Positions 8,388 through 16,497 of a DNA stretch of 64,000 nt are shown one piece after another (positions within the stretch are counted from its first letter, which is position 1; the number at the start of each line of letters is the position of its first letter). The notes under the pieces are model-generated. The model was not told the DNA's origin. It searched no databases and saw only the letters and a list, made by a program, of their open reading frames with translations. This DNA is from Tsukamurella asaccharolytica (GTDB taxonomy: Bacteria > Actinomycetota > Actinomycetes > Mycobacteriales > Mycobacteriaceae). Position numbers and translations under genes: made by a program. The stretch is taken from contig NZ_VIGW01000001.1 in assembly GCF_007858435.1 (NCBI RefSeq), forward strand, positions 558,001 to 622,000. The letters are read 5' to 3'.

Positions 8388-9812
8388 ATGAACGCGAAGC
8401 ACGTGGGCGCGCTGACCGCTGCCCTCCTCACTGCGACCGCCCTCACCGCGTGCGGGTCGAGCGACGACCAGCAGGACAGCTCCGTCGCCTTCAGCCAGGT
8501 CACCGGCGACGACTTCACGTCGAACCCGGGCGCCTTCCAGACCGACGGCGTGCCCGTTCCCGAGAAGGGCGTCACGATGGTCGGCGACCCCGTCGCCGCA
8601 CAGGCCGTCGCGAACGCCGGGCTCGAGCAGGGCACAATCACCGCGAGCTCGGACGACGGGACCACCGTCTTCTACCCGAAGGCCCCTCCCGTTCCCGGGC
8701 TGCCCGTCGCGGAGCAGGAGGTCGCGCCCCCGCCGCCGCAGCTCACCCGCCCCGTGAACACGCGCCCGTGGAACTACACCCCGTACCAGATCACCGTCTA
8801 CCGACAGATCTGCGAGACCGGCCGGTGGAACGATTGGGTCGCGGGCGCCGAGGTGCAGTCGCAGACCTGCTGGACCGTGTACGGCCGCCAACTCGGCGTT
8901 CGTCCCTGGTACCCCGGCCAGCCGAAGCCGTGGGAGCGCCCGACCTGGCCCAAGCCTTGGTACGAGCCGACGTTCCGCGCCGACGTCCCGGTCATGTGGG
9001 TGTACCCGCGCGACTGGAGCCGGCCGCGTCCGCAGCCGATCGTGTCCGTCTCGATCGGCCTGAACGTCCCGCAGAACCCGCACGCCCGCCCCAACCCGCG
9101 ATTCCGCGACGACCCCTACGTCCCGGTATGGGCGGTCACGCCCGGCCGGCCCGTCGCCGCCCGGGACCAGGCGCGGGTCGTCGCGCCGTGGCTCGCCTAC
9201 GACGTCACGCCGACGGGCCGCTACACCCCACCGCCCGTCTACCCGGGCACGGTCCTCGCGGCCGTTCCCACGTCGGGCCGGGCCGAGGTCGTCACCGCCC
9301 TCCCGGGTGGGGACGGCGAGTGGAGTCCCAATCGGGATAGGACGGTGCTCGTCCCCTCCGCCCGGGCCATCGCCGGCGCCAGCGTCTACAACGGCACCCG
9401 CGCCGATGTGGTGCGTGCGTTGGGCGAGGACGTCGACGTGCGCGTCGCGACGAGCCGCACCCGCGCGGCGGCGACCACCACCACGACCACCACGGCGAAG
9501 AAGACGACCACGACCGACAAGAGCGCGGACGCCACCTCGACGACGAAGACCACCGACTCCGACGGGACCGGGGCCGCGACCACGACGCGGACCACCGACC
9601 GCACGACGACCACGACGACCTCGGAGAAGCCGTCGAGCACGAAGCGCACGACGACGGAACCGACCACGGCGACGACCACGGCGAAGACGACGACACGGTC
9701 GGCGACGAAGACCACGACGACCGCGCCGAAGACGACCACGACGACTACGAAGAAACGCACGACCACGTCCAAGCCCGCGGCGACGACAACCACCACGACG
9801 GCGGCGCGCTGA
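8388..9812 (+). CDS. Cell-envelope lipoprotein: Trp/Pro-rich domain with long Thr/Lys tail
   Basis: A 474-residue predicted lipoprotein: lipobox LTAC with Cys22 as the lipidated residue. After a Ser/Asp-rich spacer, residues of about 120-260 form an unusual domain rich in Trp, Pro and Tyr (RPWNYTPYQ, WERPTWPKPWYEP, two cysteines CETG and QTCW). The last ~115 residues are almost only Thr, Ala, Lys and Arg in TTTT-K-type runs, a low-complexity tail that may span or adhere to the arabinogalactan layer or be O-mannosylated. No enzymatic motif is seen and I do not recognise the family. The tail-coding DNA (9465-9809) is a degenerate ACGACC-type repeat prone to slippage. Confidence 0.85.
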   Translation: MNAKHVGALTAALLTATALTACGSSDDQQDSSVAFSQVTGDDFTSNPGAFQTDGVPVPEKGVTMVGDPVAAQAVANAGLEQGTITASSDDGTTVFYPKAPPVPGLPVAEQEVAPPPPQLTRPVNTRPWNYTPYQITVYRQICETGRWNDWVAGAEVQSQTCWTVYGRQLGVRPWYPGQPKPWERPTWPKPWYEPTFRADVPVMWVYPRDWSRPRPQPIVSVSIGLNVPQNPHARPNPRFRDDPYVPVWAVTPGRPVAARDQARVVAPWLAYDVTPTGRYTPPPVYPGTVLAAVPTSGRAEVVTALPGGDGEWSPNRDRTVLVPSARAIAGASVYNGTRADVVRALGEDVDVRVATSRTRAAATTTTTTTAKKTTTTDKSADATSTTKTTDSDGTGAATTTRTTDRTTTTTTSEKPSSTKRTTTEPTTATTTAKTTTRSATKTTTTAPKTTTTTTKKRTTTSKPAATTTTTTAAR

Positions 9813-9821
9813 CCGTCGTCG

Positions 9822-10304
9822 CTACGTCAGGTACTCGGCGGGTATCCGCGCTCCGGCGACGACGGTGTCGAGGATGAACATCGTGTCGTACCGGCGAATG
9901 TTCCCGTCCGCCTTGAACAGAGCGGTGCAGACGTCACGGAGCTCCTGCACGCTTGCGGCGGAGACCACGACCACGTAGTCCCACTCGCCCGCGAGGAGCA
10001 GGCACTCCCGGATCAGCGGGTGGGCGCGCAGGGCGTCCGTTAGTCGACGGTGCGTCTCCGGCGTCTCGGTCGTCAGCGCGAGGAAGACGAGCGCCTGGGT
10101 CAGTGCCGGGGCGCGCTCGGGAACGATCTGCGCCACCGTGCGGATCAAGCCGTCCCGCTTGTACTTCTGGACACGGCGCTGGACCGCACTCGGTGACAGG
10201 CCCACCTCCTCGCCGAGGTCGCGCAGGGTCCTGTCGGCGTCGATCTGGAGAGCGTCGATGAGTCGGACGTCGATCTCATCGAGGCGTAGCGATGTGGTGG
10301 GCAC
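9822..10304 (-). CDS. Lrp/AsnC family transcriptional regulator
   Basis: A 160-residue regulator with an N-terminal winged helix-turn-helix (LRDLGEEVGLSPSAVQRRVQ, residues about 28-47) and a C-terminal RAM/ligand domain (HPLIRECLLLAGEWDYVV about 92-110). Lrp-type proteins sense an amino acid and control its metabolism. The start is a GTG at 10304, giving the usual family length and the LDEIDVRLIDAL opening. It is divergent from a PLP-dependent enzyme and a P5CR-like reductase, 69 bp away, with palindromes in between, so these are its likely targets. Confidence 0.92.
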   Translation of the reverse strand: MPTTSLRLDEIDVRLIDALQIDADRTLRDLGEEVGLSPSAVQRRVQKYKRDGLIRTVAQIVPERAPALTQALVFLALTTETPETHRRLTDALRAHPLIRECLLLAGEWDYVVVVSAASVQELRDVCTALFKADGNIRRYDTMFILDTVVAGARIPAEYLT

Positions 10305-10338
10305 GCAATATTTTTGCGCGTAGGCGCAAAAGTCGCAA
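10304..10338. promoter_or_regulatory. Putative Lrp operator: overlapping inverted repeats
   Basis: The divergent spacer holds TTTTGCGC (10312-10319), 4 nt, then GCGCAAAA (10324-10331), a perfect dyad. It overlaps a second dyad, CGCAA-N5-TTGCG (10304-10318). Arrayed GCAA/TTGC half-sites fit autoregulation by the adjacent Lrp protein and control of the divergent operon. Confidence 0.55.
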
Positions 10339-10360
10339 TCGCGATGACCGTCGCGCCGCC

Positions 10361-10366
10361 TACGGT
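10361..10366 (+). promoter_or_regulatory. -10 box of a probable leaderless promoter
   Basis: TACGGT, then 6 nt, then the ATG at 10373 with no Shine-Dalgarno sequence. The upstream Lrp-type dyad covers the -35 region. Confidence 0.45.
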
Positions 10367-10372
10367 CGAGCC

Positions 10373-11350
10373 ATGCCCATCGAACCCGCGAACGCCGAGC
10401 TCCCAGCCGGCCTTGATCTGTCCGTCGCCCACACAGACGAGGCGATCCGCCATATCCCCCAAGAGTTCCGGAACTCCCCGCAGTACGAAGAACGTCTGCT
10501 CAATCGCGATCTCGGCCAGCGCGTCACCGTCAAAATCGAGACGATGAACCCGCTCCGCTCGTTCAAAGGCCGCGGCGTCAGCTTCGCTCTCCGCGACCTG
10601 ACAGCGGGCGATCACGTGGTATGCGCATCGAGCGGAAACTTCGGACAAGCAGTGGCGTACGCAGCAGAATCGTCCCGAGCACGAGCCACAGTGTTCGCTC
10701 CGCGTGGTCTGAATCCGGTGAAGCTCGCGAGGATTCGAGCGTTCGGCGGCGAGGTTGTCGAGGTCGACGGCGGCCTCTCCAGCGCGCGGCGACGGGCCAG
10801 GGAAGCACTGGAGCGCGACGGCGCGAGGCTCATCGTGGACGGAGTCGATCCGGCGATCGCCGAGGGCGCAGGCACCATCGCGATGGAGCTGGACCGGAGC
10901 GGCCCGTTCGACGCTGTGATCGTTCCGGTGGGTGACGGTAGCCTGATCAGCGGCATCGCTGTCTGGATGCGCGCCCATTCCCCGGAGACGAAGGTCATCG
11001 GCATCAACCCCGCCGGGGCTCCGGCGATGTACAGGAGCCGGCTCCAGGGGGAACCGGTCGAGGTCCCGCTCGGAACGACCTTCGCCGAGGGCATCGCGAT
11101 TCCGAAGCCGCACAAGGCCGCTCTGGCGAGGATTCTCCGGCTCGTCGACGACATCGTCCTCGTCACCGACGACGAGATTCGGGGTGCGATGAACCTGGTC
11201 GCGGAACGGCTGGCACAGAACGTCGAGCCGGCGGGCGCGGCTGGCATCGCCGCCATCGCATCCGGTCGGGTGCGGGGCGAGCGCCTCGCCACGATCATCA
11301 CCGGCGCGAACCGCCACGTCCATATTGGCACGACAGCCGGCGTCCGATGA
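10373..11350 (+). CDS. PLP-dependent ammonia-lyase (threonine/serine dehydratase-like)
   Basis: A 325-residue fold-type II PLP enzyme. RSFKGRG carries the Schiff-base lysine (Lys65), SSGNFGQAVA (about 88-97) is the substrate loop of the threonine/serine dehydratase group, and VGDGSLISG (about 185-193) is the phosphate-binding loop. It lacks the C-terminal ACT domain of biosynthetic IlvA, so it is of the short catabolic type. The substrate is uncertain: dehydratase, racemase or diamino-acid lyase activity are all possible. ATG 10373 is preferred over upstream in-frame codons because homology and a leaderless -10 box begin there. It overlaps the next gene by 4 bp (ATGA). Confidence 0.83.
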   Translation: MPIEPANAELPAGLDLSVAHTDEAIRHIPQEFRNSPQYEERLLNRDLGQRVTVKIETMNPLRSFKGRGVSFALRDLTAGDHVVCASSGNFGQAVAYAAESSRARATVFAPRGLNPVKLARIRAFGGEVVEVDGGLSSARRRAREALERDGARLIVDGVDPAIAEGAGTIAMELDRSGPFDAVIVPVGDGSLISGIAVWMRAHSPETKVIGINPAGAPAMYRSRLQGEPVEVPLGTTFAEGIAIPKPHKAALARILRLVDDIVLVTDDEIRGAMNLVAERLAQNVEPAGAAGIAAIASGRVRGERLATIITGANRHVHIGTTAGVR

Positions 11351-12129
11351 TCACGCGCGTCGGCCTCATCGGAGTCGGCGAACTGGGCGAAGCGATCGTC
11401 ACGGGCCTCTCCACCGCGCCACACCCCCCGGAGATCCACCTGTCACCGCGCAGCCGGGCGGCGTCTCGGCGCCTCGCGGAACGGTTCTCCAACGTTGTAG
11501 TCGCGCACGACAATCAGCACGTCGTCGATGCGGTCGAAACGGTCCTCCTGGCCGTCCCGCCCGCTGCGGCGCGAACCGTTCTCGATGACCTCCACATACC
11601 CAGGGACCGGTTGGTCATCAGCGCTGTCGCGGGGCTCCGCCACGACGAGCTCCGCACACTCGTGCCGGCGGCCGAGATAGTTCGGGTCATTCCGCTGCCC
11701 GCTGTGCGTCGGCTGGCTGGGGTCACGTCCGTGTTTCCCGCGTCGGACGCCGTCGAGCGACTCTTCGCTCCGCTGGGGCAGGTGACCGTGGCGGACACCG
11801 AAGCCCGGTTCAGCGCGCTCTCCGCAGTCACGGCGACGATCTCGACCCACTTCGCCTACCTGCGTGCCATCACGGATTGGCTGGCACAGCACGGATGGGA
11901 GCGCCGGGCCGCCGAAGAGTACGTGCGCGGCGTCTACTCCGGGGTCGGCGACGCCGTGGCCGCGGAGGGCGCGGACCTCGCCACCCTCGTCGGCGCGCAC
12001 GAGACGGCCGGCGGAATCAACGAGCGTTTCCGGGAGCTGTGGTTCGATGCCCGGAGCCGGGCATCCCTTCACACGTCCCTCGACCACATCCTCGCGCGGG
12101 TCAGCAGCCCTGGTTCTGATCTCGAGTAA
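11347..12129 (+). CDS. Divergent ProC-like NAD(P)-dependent reductase
   Basis: A 260-residue protein with an N-terminal Rossmann motif (GLIGVGELGEAIV, residues 6-18) and the two-domain length of pyrroline-5-carboxylate reductase. The central LLAVPP...VISAVAG pattern (about 58-100) is P5CR-like. The C-terminal dimerisation domain, however, lacks the SGxGPAY motif that positions P5C; it has TATISTHFAYL instead, and the ending contains TAGGINERF. I therefore infer a related imine or ketimine reductase acting on a different substrate, perhaps the product of the coupled PLP enzyme. Translation is coupled through the ATGA overlap at 11347-11350. Confidence 0.75.
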   Translation: MITRVGLIGVGELGEAIVTGLSTAPHPPEIHLSPRSRAASRRLAERFSNVVVAHDNQHVVDAVETVLLAVPPAAARTVLDDLHIPRDRLVISAVAGLRHDELRTLVPAAEIVRVIPLPAVRRLAGVTSVFPASDAVERLFAPLGQVTVADTEARFSALSAVTATISTHFAYLRAITDWLAQHGWERRAAEEYVRGVYSGVGDAVAAEGADLATLVGAHETAGGINERFRELWFDARSRASLHTSLDHILARVSSPGSDLE

Positions 12130-12165
12130 CAGTTGCATTCTCGAAAACTTGTCAGTGGGTCGACG

Positions 12166-12171
12166 TAGCCT
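12166..12171 (+). promoter_or_regulatory. -10 box of a probable leaderless promoter
   Basis: TAGCCT, then 6 nt, then the ATG at 12178; no ribosome binding site precedes the gene. Confidence 0.45.
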
Positions 12172-12177
12172 TGGGCT

Positions 12178-13389
12178 ATGAACGAACAGGTTGTCGTAAA
12201 CGATGATCGGCCACCCGATGGTGACGTCGCCGAGCAGTTGCGTTCGATGGAACAGCGGCGGTGCCGGACGGTGTTCGAGCAGTACCGGCTGGCGGTGGCG
12301 TTGCTGCGGGAGCGGGTGTGCGAGCGGATCGCCGCCGGGTTGCCGCAGGACCGGTGGCAGCAGGGCGTCGCCGCGGAGGTCGGGCTGGCGTTGCACCTGC
12401 CACCGCACACGGGCGCGAAATTCCTGGCGCGGGCGGTGGAGTTGGAGAAGAACCTGCCGCACAACCTTACCCGGCTGCGCGAGGGTGACCTCTCCCCGGA
12501 GGCTGTTCCGGTGATCGTCTCCGGCCTGTCGCATCTGGACGTGCCGGACCGACACCGCGCGGATGAGCAGTTGTGCTCCGACCCGGCGACGTTGGCGGGG
12601 ATGGGGCTCAAGCAGCTCGCCGCGCGGGTGAAGCAGGTGGCGTACGCGCTGGACGGGCGGGGCACCGTCGATCGGGACGCCTCCGCGGAGAAGGACCGCA
12701 CCGTGACCATCCGCCCGCTGCCCGAGGGCATGGCGCGGGTGTCGCTGCTGCTGCCGGTCGCGCAGGGCGTCGGCGTCTACGCGGCACTGCGCAGGCACGC
12801 CGACACCCTGATCGGAGTCGCCGGAGACCTGCGCACCCGCGGCCAGGTCATGGCCGACACCGCCTTCGCCCGCCTCACCGGCAGGACCGCTGCCCAAGGC
12901 CAGCCGGTGCTGGTGAACCTGACAATCCCCGCGACAGTCCTCCTCGGTGACCGGCCCGGCACCGCGCACCTCGACGGCGGCGGGACGGTGCCGGCGGAGA
13001 TCGCCCGCAACCTCATCGGGAAGGCCACCGCTGCAGGCGTCGCGTGGATCAAACGCCTCTACACAGCACCCGAATCGGGTGCGATGGACTCGCGGCAGCG
13101 GTGCTTCCCGCCCGGGCTGGCGGAGATGATCCGAGCACGGGACCGGTACTGCCGCACCCCGTACTGCGACGCACCCATCGCGCACACCGATCACATCACC
13201 CCACACGCGCACGGCGGACAGACAGAGTTCGCGAACGGGCAGGGCCTGTGCGCGGCGTGCAACTACGCCAAGGAAGCCACCGGCTGGCACAGCGCAGTCA
13301 TCGACGACCCGAGCGGACGGCACACCGTCGACACCCGAACACCGAGCGGACACCACCACCGATCCACAGCTCCAGGACAGGCGGCGTGA
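12178..13389 (+). CDS. DUF222 / HNH endonuclease-domain protein (13E12-repeat family)
   Basis: A 403-residue protein of the group abundant in Mycobacteriales as 13E12 or REP13E12 proteins. The DUF222 domain occupies about residues 20-290 (LLRERVCERIAAGL, LREGDLSPEAVPVI). The HNH nuclease lies at about 315-365: RDRYCRTPYCDAP, HTDHITPHAHGG and LCAACNYAKE, so the zinc-binding cysteines and the catalytic histidine are intact. The family is multicopy and often linked with mobile or variable regions, but its cellular job is unknown. No terminal repeats or target duplication are seen here. It converges on the secretory lipase gene. Confidence 0.9.
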   Translation: MNEQVVVNDDRPPDGDVAEQLRSMEQRRCRTVFEQYRLAVALLRERVCERIAAGLPQDRWQQGVAAEVGLALHLPPHTGAKFLARAVELEKNLPHNLTRLREGDLSPEAVPVIVSGLSHLDVPDRHRADEQLCSDPATLAGMGLKQLAARVKQVAYALDGRGTVDRDASAEKDRTVTIRPLPEGMARVSLLLPVAQGVGVYAALRRHADTLIGVAGDLRTRGQVMADTAFARLTGRTAAQGQPVLVNLTIPATVLLGDRPGTAHLDGGGTVPAEIARNLIGKATAAGVAWIKRLYTAPESGAMDSRQRCFPPGLAEMIRARDRYCRTPYCDAPIAHTDHITPHAHGGQTEFANGQGLCAACNYAKEATGWHSAVIDDPSGRHTVDTRTPSGHHHRSTAPGQAA

Positions 13390-13398
13390 CGAGCTGAG

Positions 13399-14700
13399 CT
13401 AGATCCGGCGGGCGGTCCCCACGCGAGCGAGGGTGCCGACGAGCCGCAAGGTGCGCCCGACCTGTCGCGGCGAGGCCATGATGGTGCGCTTGTGCCGGTG
13501 GCCGGCGGCGGCGACGGGCTTGCCCTCGAGCCGGTCGGCGAGCCAGCCGAGCAGCAGCGGCGCGGAGAGGAAGTGCATCGAGAAGTGATCGCTCCACTGG
13601 TCGGTGAGGTACTCGACGTGCGTGCCGCCGGAGACGTACCGCCCGACATGGGCCTCCGCGTCGGAGACCGGAGAGATCTGGTCCTTGGTGGACTGCACAA
13701 CCAGCATGGGCACCGTGGGCGCGGACTGGCCGGGACGGATGTCGTCGAAGATCTCCAGCAACTTCGGTAGGCGGGCTACCTCGTCGAAAGGCAGATCGGA
13801 GCAGTAGTAGCCGAAGTCCTTGTGCGCCATCTTGCGGATGGCCCGCTCGGGCGACCAATCGAGGGCGTCCTCGTAGAAGAGCTTGCGTCCCTTATCGTCG
13901 ACATGCTCGGCGAGGACTTCGCGCAGCGTCGGGTACTCGCGGGCCAGCGCCGCGATCACCAGCGTCGGCAGGCCCGTGAACAGGGTGTTGTTGAGGTGGA
14001 CGAAGACATTGCCCGGGTCTGAGACGGGCGCGCCCACGGCCCCGGCGATCAGGTTCAGTTCGGGGGCGTACGAAGGGGCGATCTCGGCCGCCCAGGACGT
14101 GGCGAGGCCGCCGCCCGAGTAGCCCCAGACGCCGAGGCGCGTGTCCGCGGCGAGGCCGAGCGGCTCGTGCGCGAGCGCTGCCCGGAGCCCGTCGAGCACC
14201 ATGTAGCCGGGCTCGCGGGGAATGCCCCAGCGACCGCTCTGCCCGCCGTGGTCGGGCACCGAGACGGTCCAGCCCTTGGCCACGGCCGCGGCGATGAAGA
14301 GGTATTCGATCTGCGGGAACGAGGCGTCGTCGCACTTGACGCCGTGCTGTAGCACGTACGAGGGGAAGGTCTTGGGGTGTAGCGAGTCGATCGCGCACTG
14401 GTAGGAGACCAGCGGCGCACCGGGCTTCGCGCCGCGCAGCGGGCTGATCACGGTGGTGACGGTGACCTCGGGGACCCCGTGCATGTTGACGGTGCGGTAC
14501 AGCAGCTGGATCGCGCGCACCTTCTGCTTCACCCGGCCGAGGAAGCCGACACTCACGTCGCGGTACCGCAGCACCGTGCCCTCGGGAGCGTCCTCGAAGC
14601 CCGACGGGGCGTCGAAGAACGGGTCGATACCCACCATCTGCGGCTCCGCGGGTGCGGGCCACTGCTCGGCGAGCTCCGTGCGGTTCTGCACAGCCGTCAT
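13399..14700 (-). CDS. Secretory-lipase family (LIP) triacylglycerol lipase-like protein
   Basis: A 433-residue alpha/beta hydrolase of the fungal/actinobacterial secretory lipase (LIP) family. The nucleophile elbow GYSGGG is at about residues 193-198, with a Ser nucleophile; DQISP and the His in QWSDHFS near 345-385 are the likely acid and base. Other family patches seen are LQHGVKCDDAS, VSVPDHGG and HLNNTLFTGL. No export signal is apparent at the chosen start, so a cytosolic or mycolyl-lipid role is possible. ATG 14700 is chosen over the upstream in-frame start at 14742 because AGGAGG lies 7 nt before it. Confidence 0.87.
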   Translation of the reverse strand: MTAVQNRTELAEQWPAPAEPQMVGIDPFFDAPSGFEDAPEGTVLRYRDVSVGFLGRVKQKVRAIQLLYRTVNMHGVPEVTVTTVISPLRGAKPGAPLVSYQCAIDSLHPKTFPSYVLQHGVKCDDASFPQIEYLFIAAAVAKGWTVSVPDHGGQSGRWGIPREPGYMVLDGLRAALAHEPLGLAADTRLGVWGYSGGGLATSWAAEIAPSYAPELNLIAGAVGAPVSDPGNVFVHLNNTLFTGLPTLVIAALAREYPTLREVLAEHVDDKGRKLFYEDALDWSPERAIRKMAHKDFGYYCSDLPFDEVARLPKLLEIFDDIRPGQSAPTVPMLVVQSTKDQISPVSDAEAHVGRYVSGGTHVEYLTDQWSDHFSMHFLSAPLLLGWLADRLEGKPVAAAGHRHKRTIMASPRQVGRTLRLVGTLARVGTARRI

Positions 14701-14807
14701 GTCGCGTCCTCCTGATCGGGCGTTCGCAGCGACTGTACACACAGTTGGGACAGATCTGAAGATTTTGTCCGGTGGATGCTCACGGGCTTCGGGCAGGATC
14801 TACACCC

Positions 14808-15122
14808 TCACGCGCCCCCGCGCGTGACCGCCGACAGTCGCCGGCTCAGCTCAGCCAGGCGGGTGATCGCGCCGTCCGAACCCGCGGCGCGGGCGAACCG
14901 GTCGTCGGCTGCGAGAGCTTCGAGCTTGTCGACGGCACGCCGCAGTTCCCGCTCGGTGTTGGTGATCTCCTGGCTGATGGGTTTGCGGCGTTCCGGGGGC
15001 CGCGCCTCCCGCTGGCGCGCCCTCATCGCACGCATCCTGCAGGCAGCGTCGTGGTAGCGGCGGTCGGACCGTGTGATGTTTCGCAGTGGGCCACCGCACC
15101 CAGCGCACGTCCCGGGAGTCAT
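14808..15122 (-). CDS. Small hypothetical protein with N-terminal zinc-ribbon-like motif
   Basis: A 104-residue basic protein. Residues 6-9 form CAGC and a third cysteine follows in YHDAACRMRA with a nearby His (about 24-28), giving a CxxC...HxxxC pattern such as is found in short zinc-binding, DNA-associated actinobacterial proteins. The rest is a charged helix (SQEITNTERELRRAVDKLEAL) that may form a coiled coil. I do not recognise a named family. It is supported by typical codon usage and by its isolated position with its own upstream region; the overlapping plus-strand frames look non-coding. Confidence 0.55.
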   Translation of the reverse strand: MTPGTCAGCGGPLRNITRSDRRYHDAACRMRAMRARQREARPPERRKPISQEITNTERELRRAVDKLEALAADDRFARAAGSDGAITRLAELSRRLSAVTRGGA

Positions 15123-15300
15123 AGCCGTAACTTAACAGTCGCACCGTTACGAATACGATGGATCGCGGCGGTGTCGCCGGGCTCGCGGGCGGTTCCCCCT
15201 CACTGCGCGCACACCGGGTGAACATCCCGTGAATCCGACCTCCCCGGCCACCGCAACCGCTACTCTTCAGTTCGCTTAATAACGGATTGAGGTGTATGTC

Positions 15301-15444
15301 GTGACCCCTGGCGACCGCGTGCAACTGCGCAACGAGGTGCTCGGCTTCGGCACCGTGCTCAGCGCCGACGAGGAGGCCGTCTCGGTCAAGCTCGACGACG
15401 GCCGCGCCGTCGCGGTGGACCGCGAGGCCCTCGTCGTCCTCTGA
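15301..15444 (+). CDS. 47-residue SH3/KOW-like small protein
   Basis: A very short gene: GTG at 15301 with TTGAGG about 8 nt upstream, ending at TGA 15444. The product alternates hydrophobic and charged residues as a small beta barrel would: GDRVQLRNEVLGFGTV, VSVKLDDGRAVAV, REALVVL. This resembles KOW or SH3-like folds that bind nucleic acid or protein. Codon use matches neighbouring genes. The function is unknown. An in-frame GTG at 15292 would add three residues. Confidence 0.5.
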   Translation: MTPGDRVQLRNEVLGFGTVLSADEEAVSVKLDDGRAVAVDREALVVL

Positions 15445-15536
15445 GCCGGCTGACCTCCAGCACCTCGCGGCACAGAGCACAGAAGCGCTCGAGTATTCGG
15501 ATACTGTCCGTCGCAGTAGATCGGAAGGATCCACCA

Positions 15537-15584
15537 TGCCCCTCTACGGCCTCAACGGTATGCGCGCGGAGGCCGCCCGGTGAC
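15537..15584 (+). CDS. 15-codon leader peptide coupled to the patatin gene
   Basis: ATG 15537 follows a good ribosome binding site (GGAAGGA, 8 nt upstream) and encodes MPLYGLNGMRAEAAR, whose stop overlaps the patatin start as GTGA (15580-15584). Such an arrangement suggests translational coupling. The peptide has no run of one amino acid, so classical attenuation is not evident. Confidence 0.45.
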
Positions 15585-16497
15585 CCGCGCACTCGTCCTC
15601 GGCTGCGGCGGCACCATCGGCGGCGCCTGGACCATCGCCGCGCTGGCAGCGCTCGAGGAGCAGCTCGGCACCGATGTCCGCGACTTCGACGTGCTCCAGG
15701 GCACCTCCGCCGGCTCGGAGATCATCACCGCCCTTCAATCGTTCTCCGTCGCCGACCTCGTCGCCATGCAGGAGGGCCGCGCGGAGTCGCCGGTCCTGCG
15801 GCATCACCTGGCCGCGACACCGGCGCCGCTTCCGCGGATCCCGTTCTCGCTGCCGACGGACCCGTCGACCCTGTGGACCCGCCGCGGCGGGCACGCCCCA
15901 CTCACCGGTGTCGCCCCGCGCGGCCGCGGCGACGCGACCTGGCTGCAGGAACTGGCTGACGCCGCCGTCGGCCCCGGAGCGCCGGTACCGCCCAAGGCCC
16001 GCCTCGTCGCCTATGAGACCGCCACCGGCGAACGCGTCGCGTTCGGCGCACTCGGGGCGCCGAAAGCCACTGCCGGAGAAGCGCTCCGCGCCTCATGGGC
16101 GATCCCCGCGTGGATGCCGCCCGTCGAGATCGACGGCCGCACCTACGTCGACGGCGGTGCCGCGTCGACCGCCTCGCTCGACCTCGTCGGCCCGAAGGAC
16201 GCCGACGAGATCGTCGCCGTGGTCTCCATGGCCTCCGCACCCGGCGTCCGCGGTCCCGGCCTGGGCGGCCTGCTCGAGTACGCCGCGCTGCGCCGGCCCA
16301 TGTCCCGGGTCTTCTGGAACGAGGTCGCCGTCGCGCGGGCCCGGGGCCAGAAAGTGACTGTCGTCGCGCCCGACGATGCCGACCTCGCCGGCCTGGGCGC
16401 GAACTTCATGGCCCGGGGCCAGCGCGCGGAGGCCTTCGCGGCCGCGCAACGCACCGCCCCACTCGCCGTCCGACGCGGGCTCGAGGAGGCGCGATGA
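15580..16497 (+). CDS. Patatin-like phospholipase
   Basis: A 305-residue patatin-family acyl hydrolase using a Ser-Asp dyad. The oxyanion loop is GCGGTIGG (residues 8-15), the nucleophile elbow is GTSAGS (Ser43) and the second catalytic motif is DGG (Asp191). It is expected to release fatty acids from phospholipids or other lipids. GTG 15580 is chosen because GGAGG precedes it and it overlaps the stop of a short leader peptide; no ATG allows the oxyanion loop. Its stop overlaps the ATG of the following monooxygenase, so the two are co-translated. Confidence 0.9.
   Translation: MTRALVLGCGGTIGGAWTIAALAALEEQLGTDVRDFDVLQGTSAGSEIITALQSFSVADLVAMQEGRAESPVLRHHLAATPAPLPRIPFSLPTDPSTLWTRRGGHAPLTGVAPRGRGDATWLQELADAAVGPGAPVPPKARLVAYETATGERVAFGALGAPKATAGEALRASWAIPAWMPPVEIDGRTYVDGGAASTASLDLVGPKDADEIVAVVSMASAPGVRGPGLGGLLEYAALRRPMSRVFWNEVAVARARGQKVTVVAPDDADLAGLGANFMARGQRAEAFAAAQRTAPLAVRRGLEEAR

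Noticed and set aside
9465-9809. Repetitive DNA that could be taken for a tandem repeat or CRISPR-like array
   Set aside because: The repeats are degenerate trinucleotide steps encoding the Thr-rich tail in frame; there are no regular spacers.
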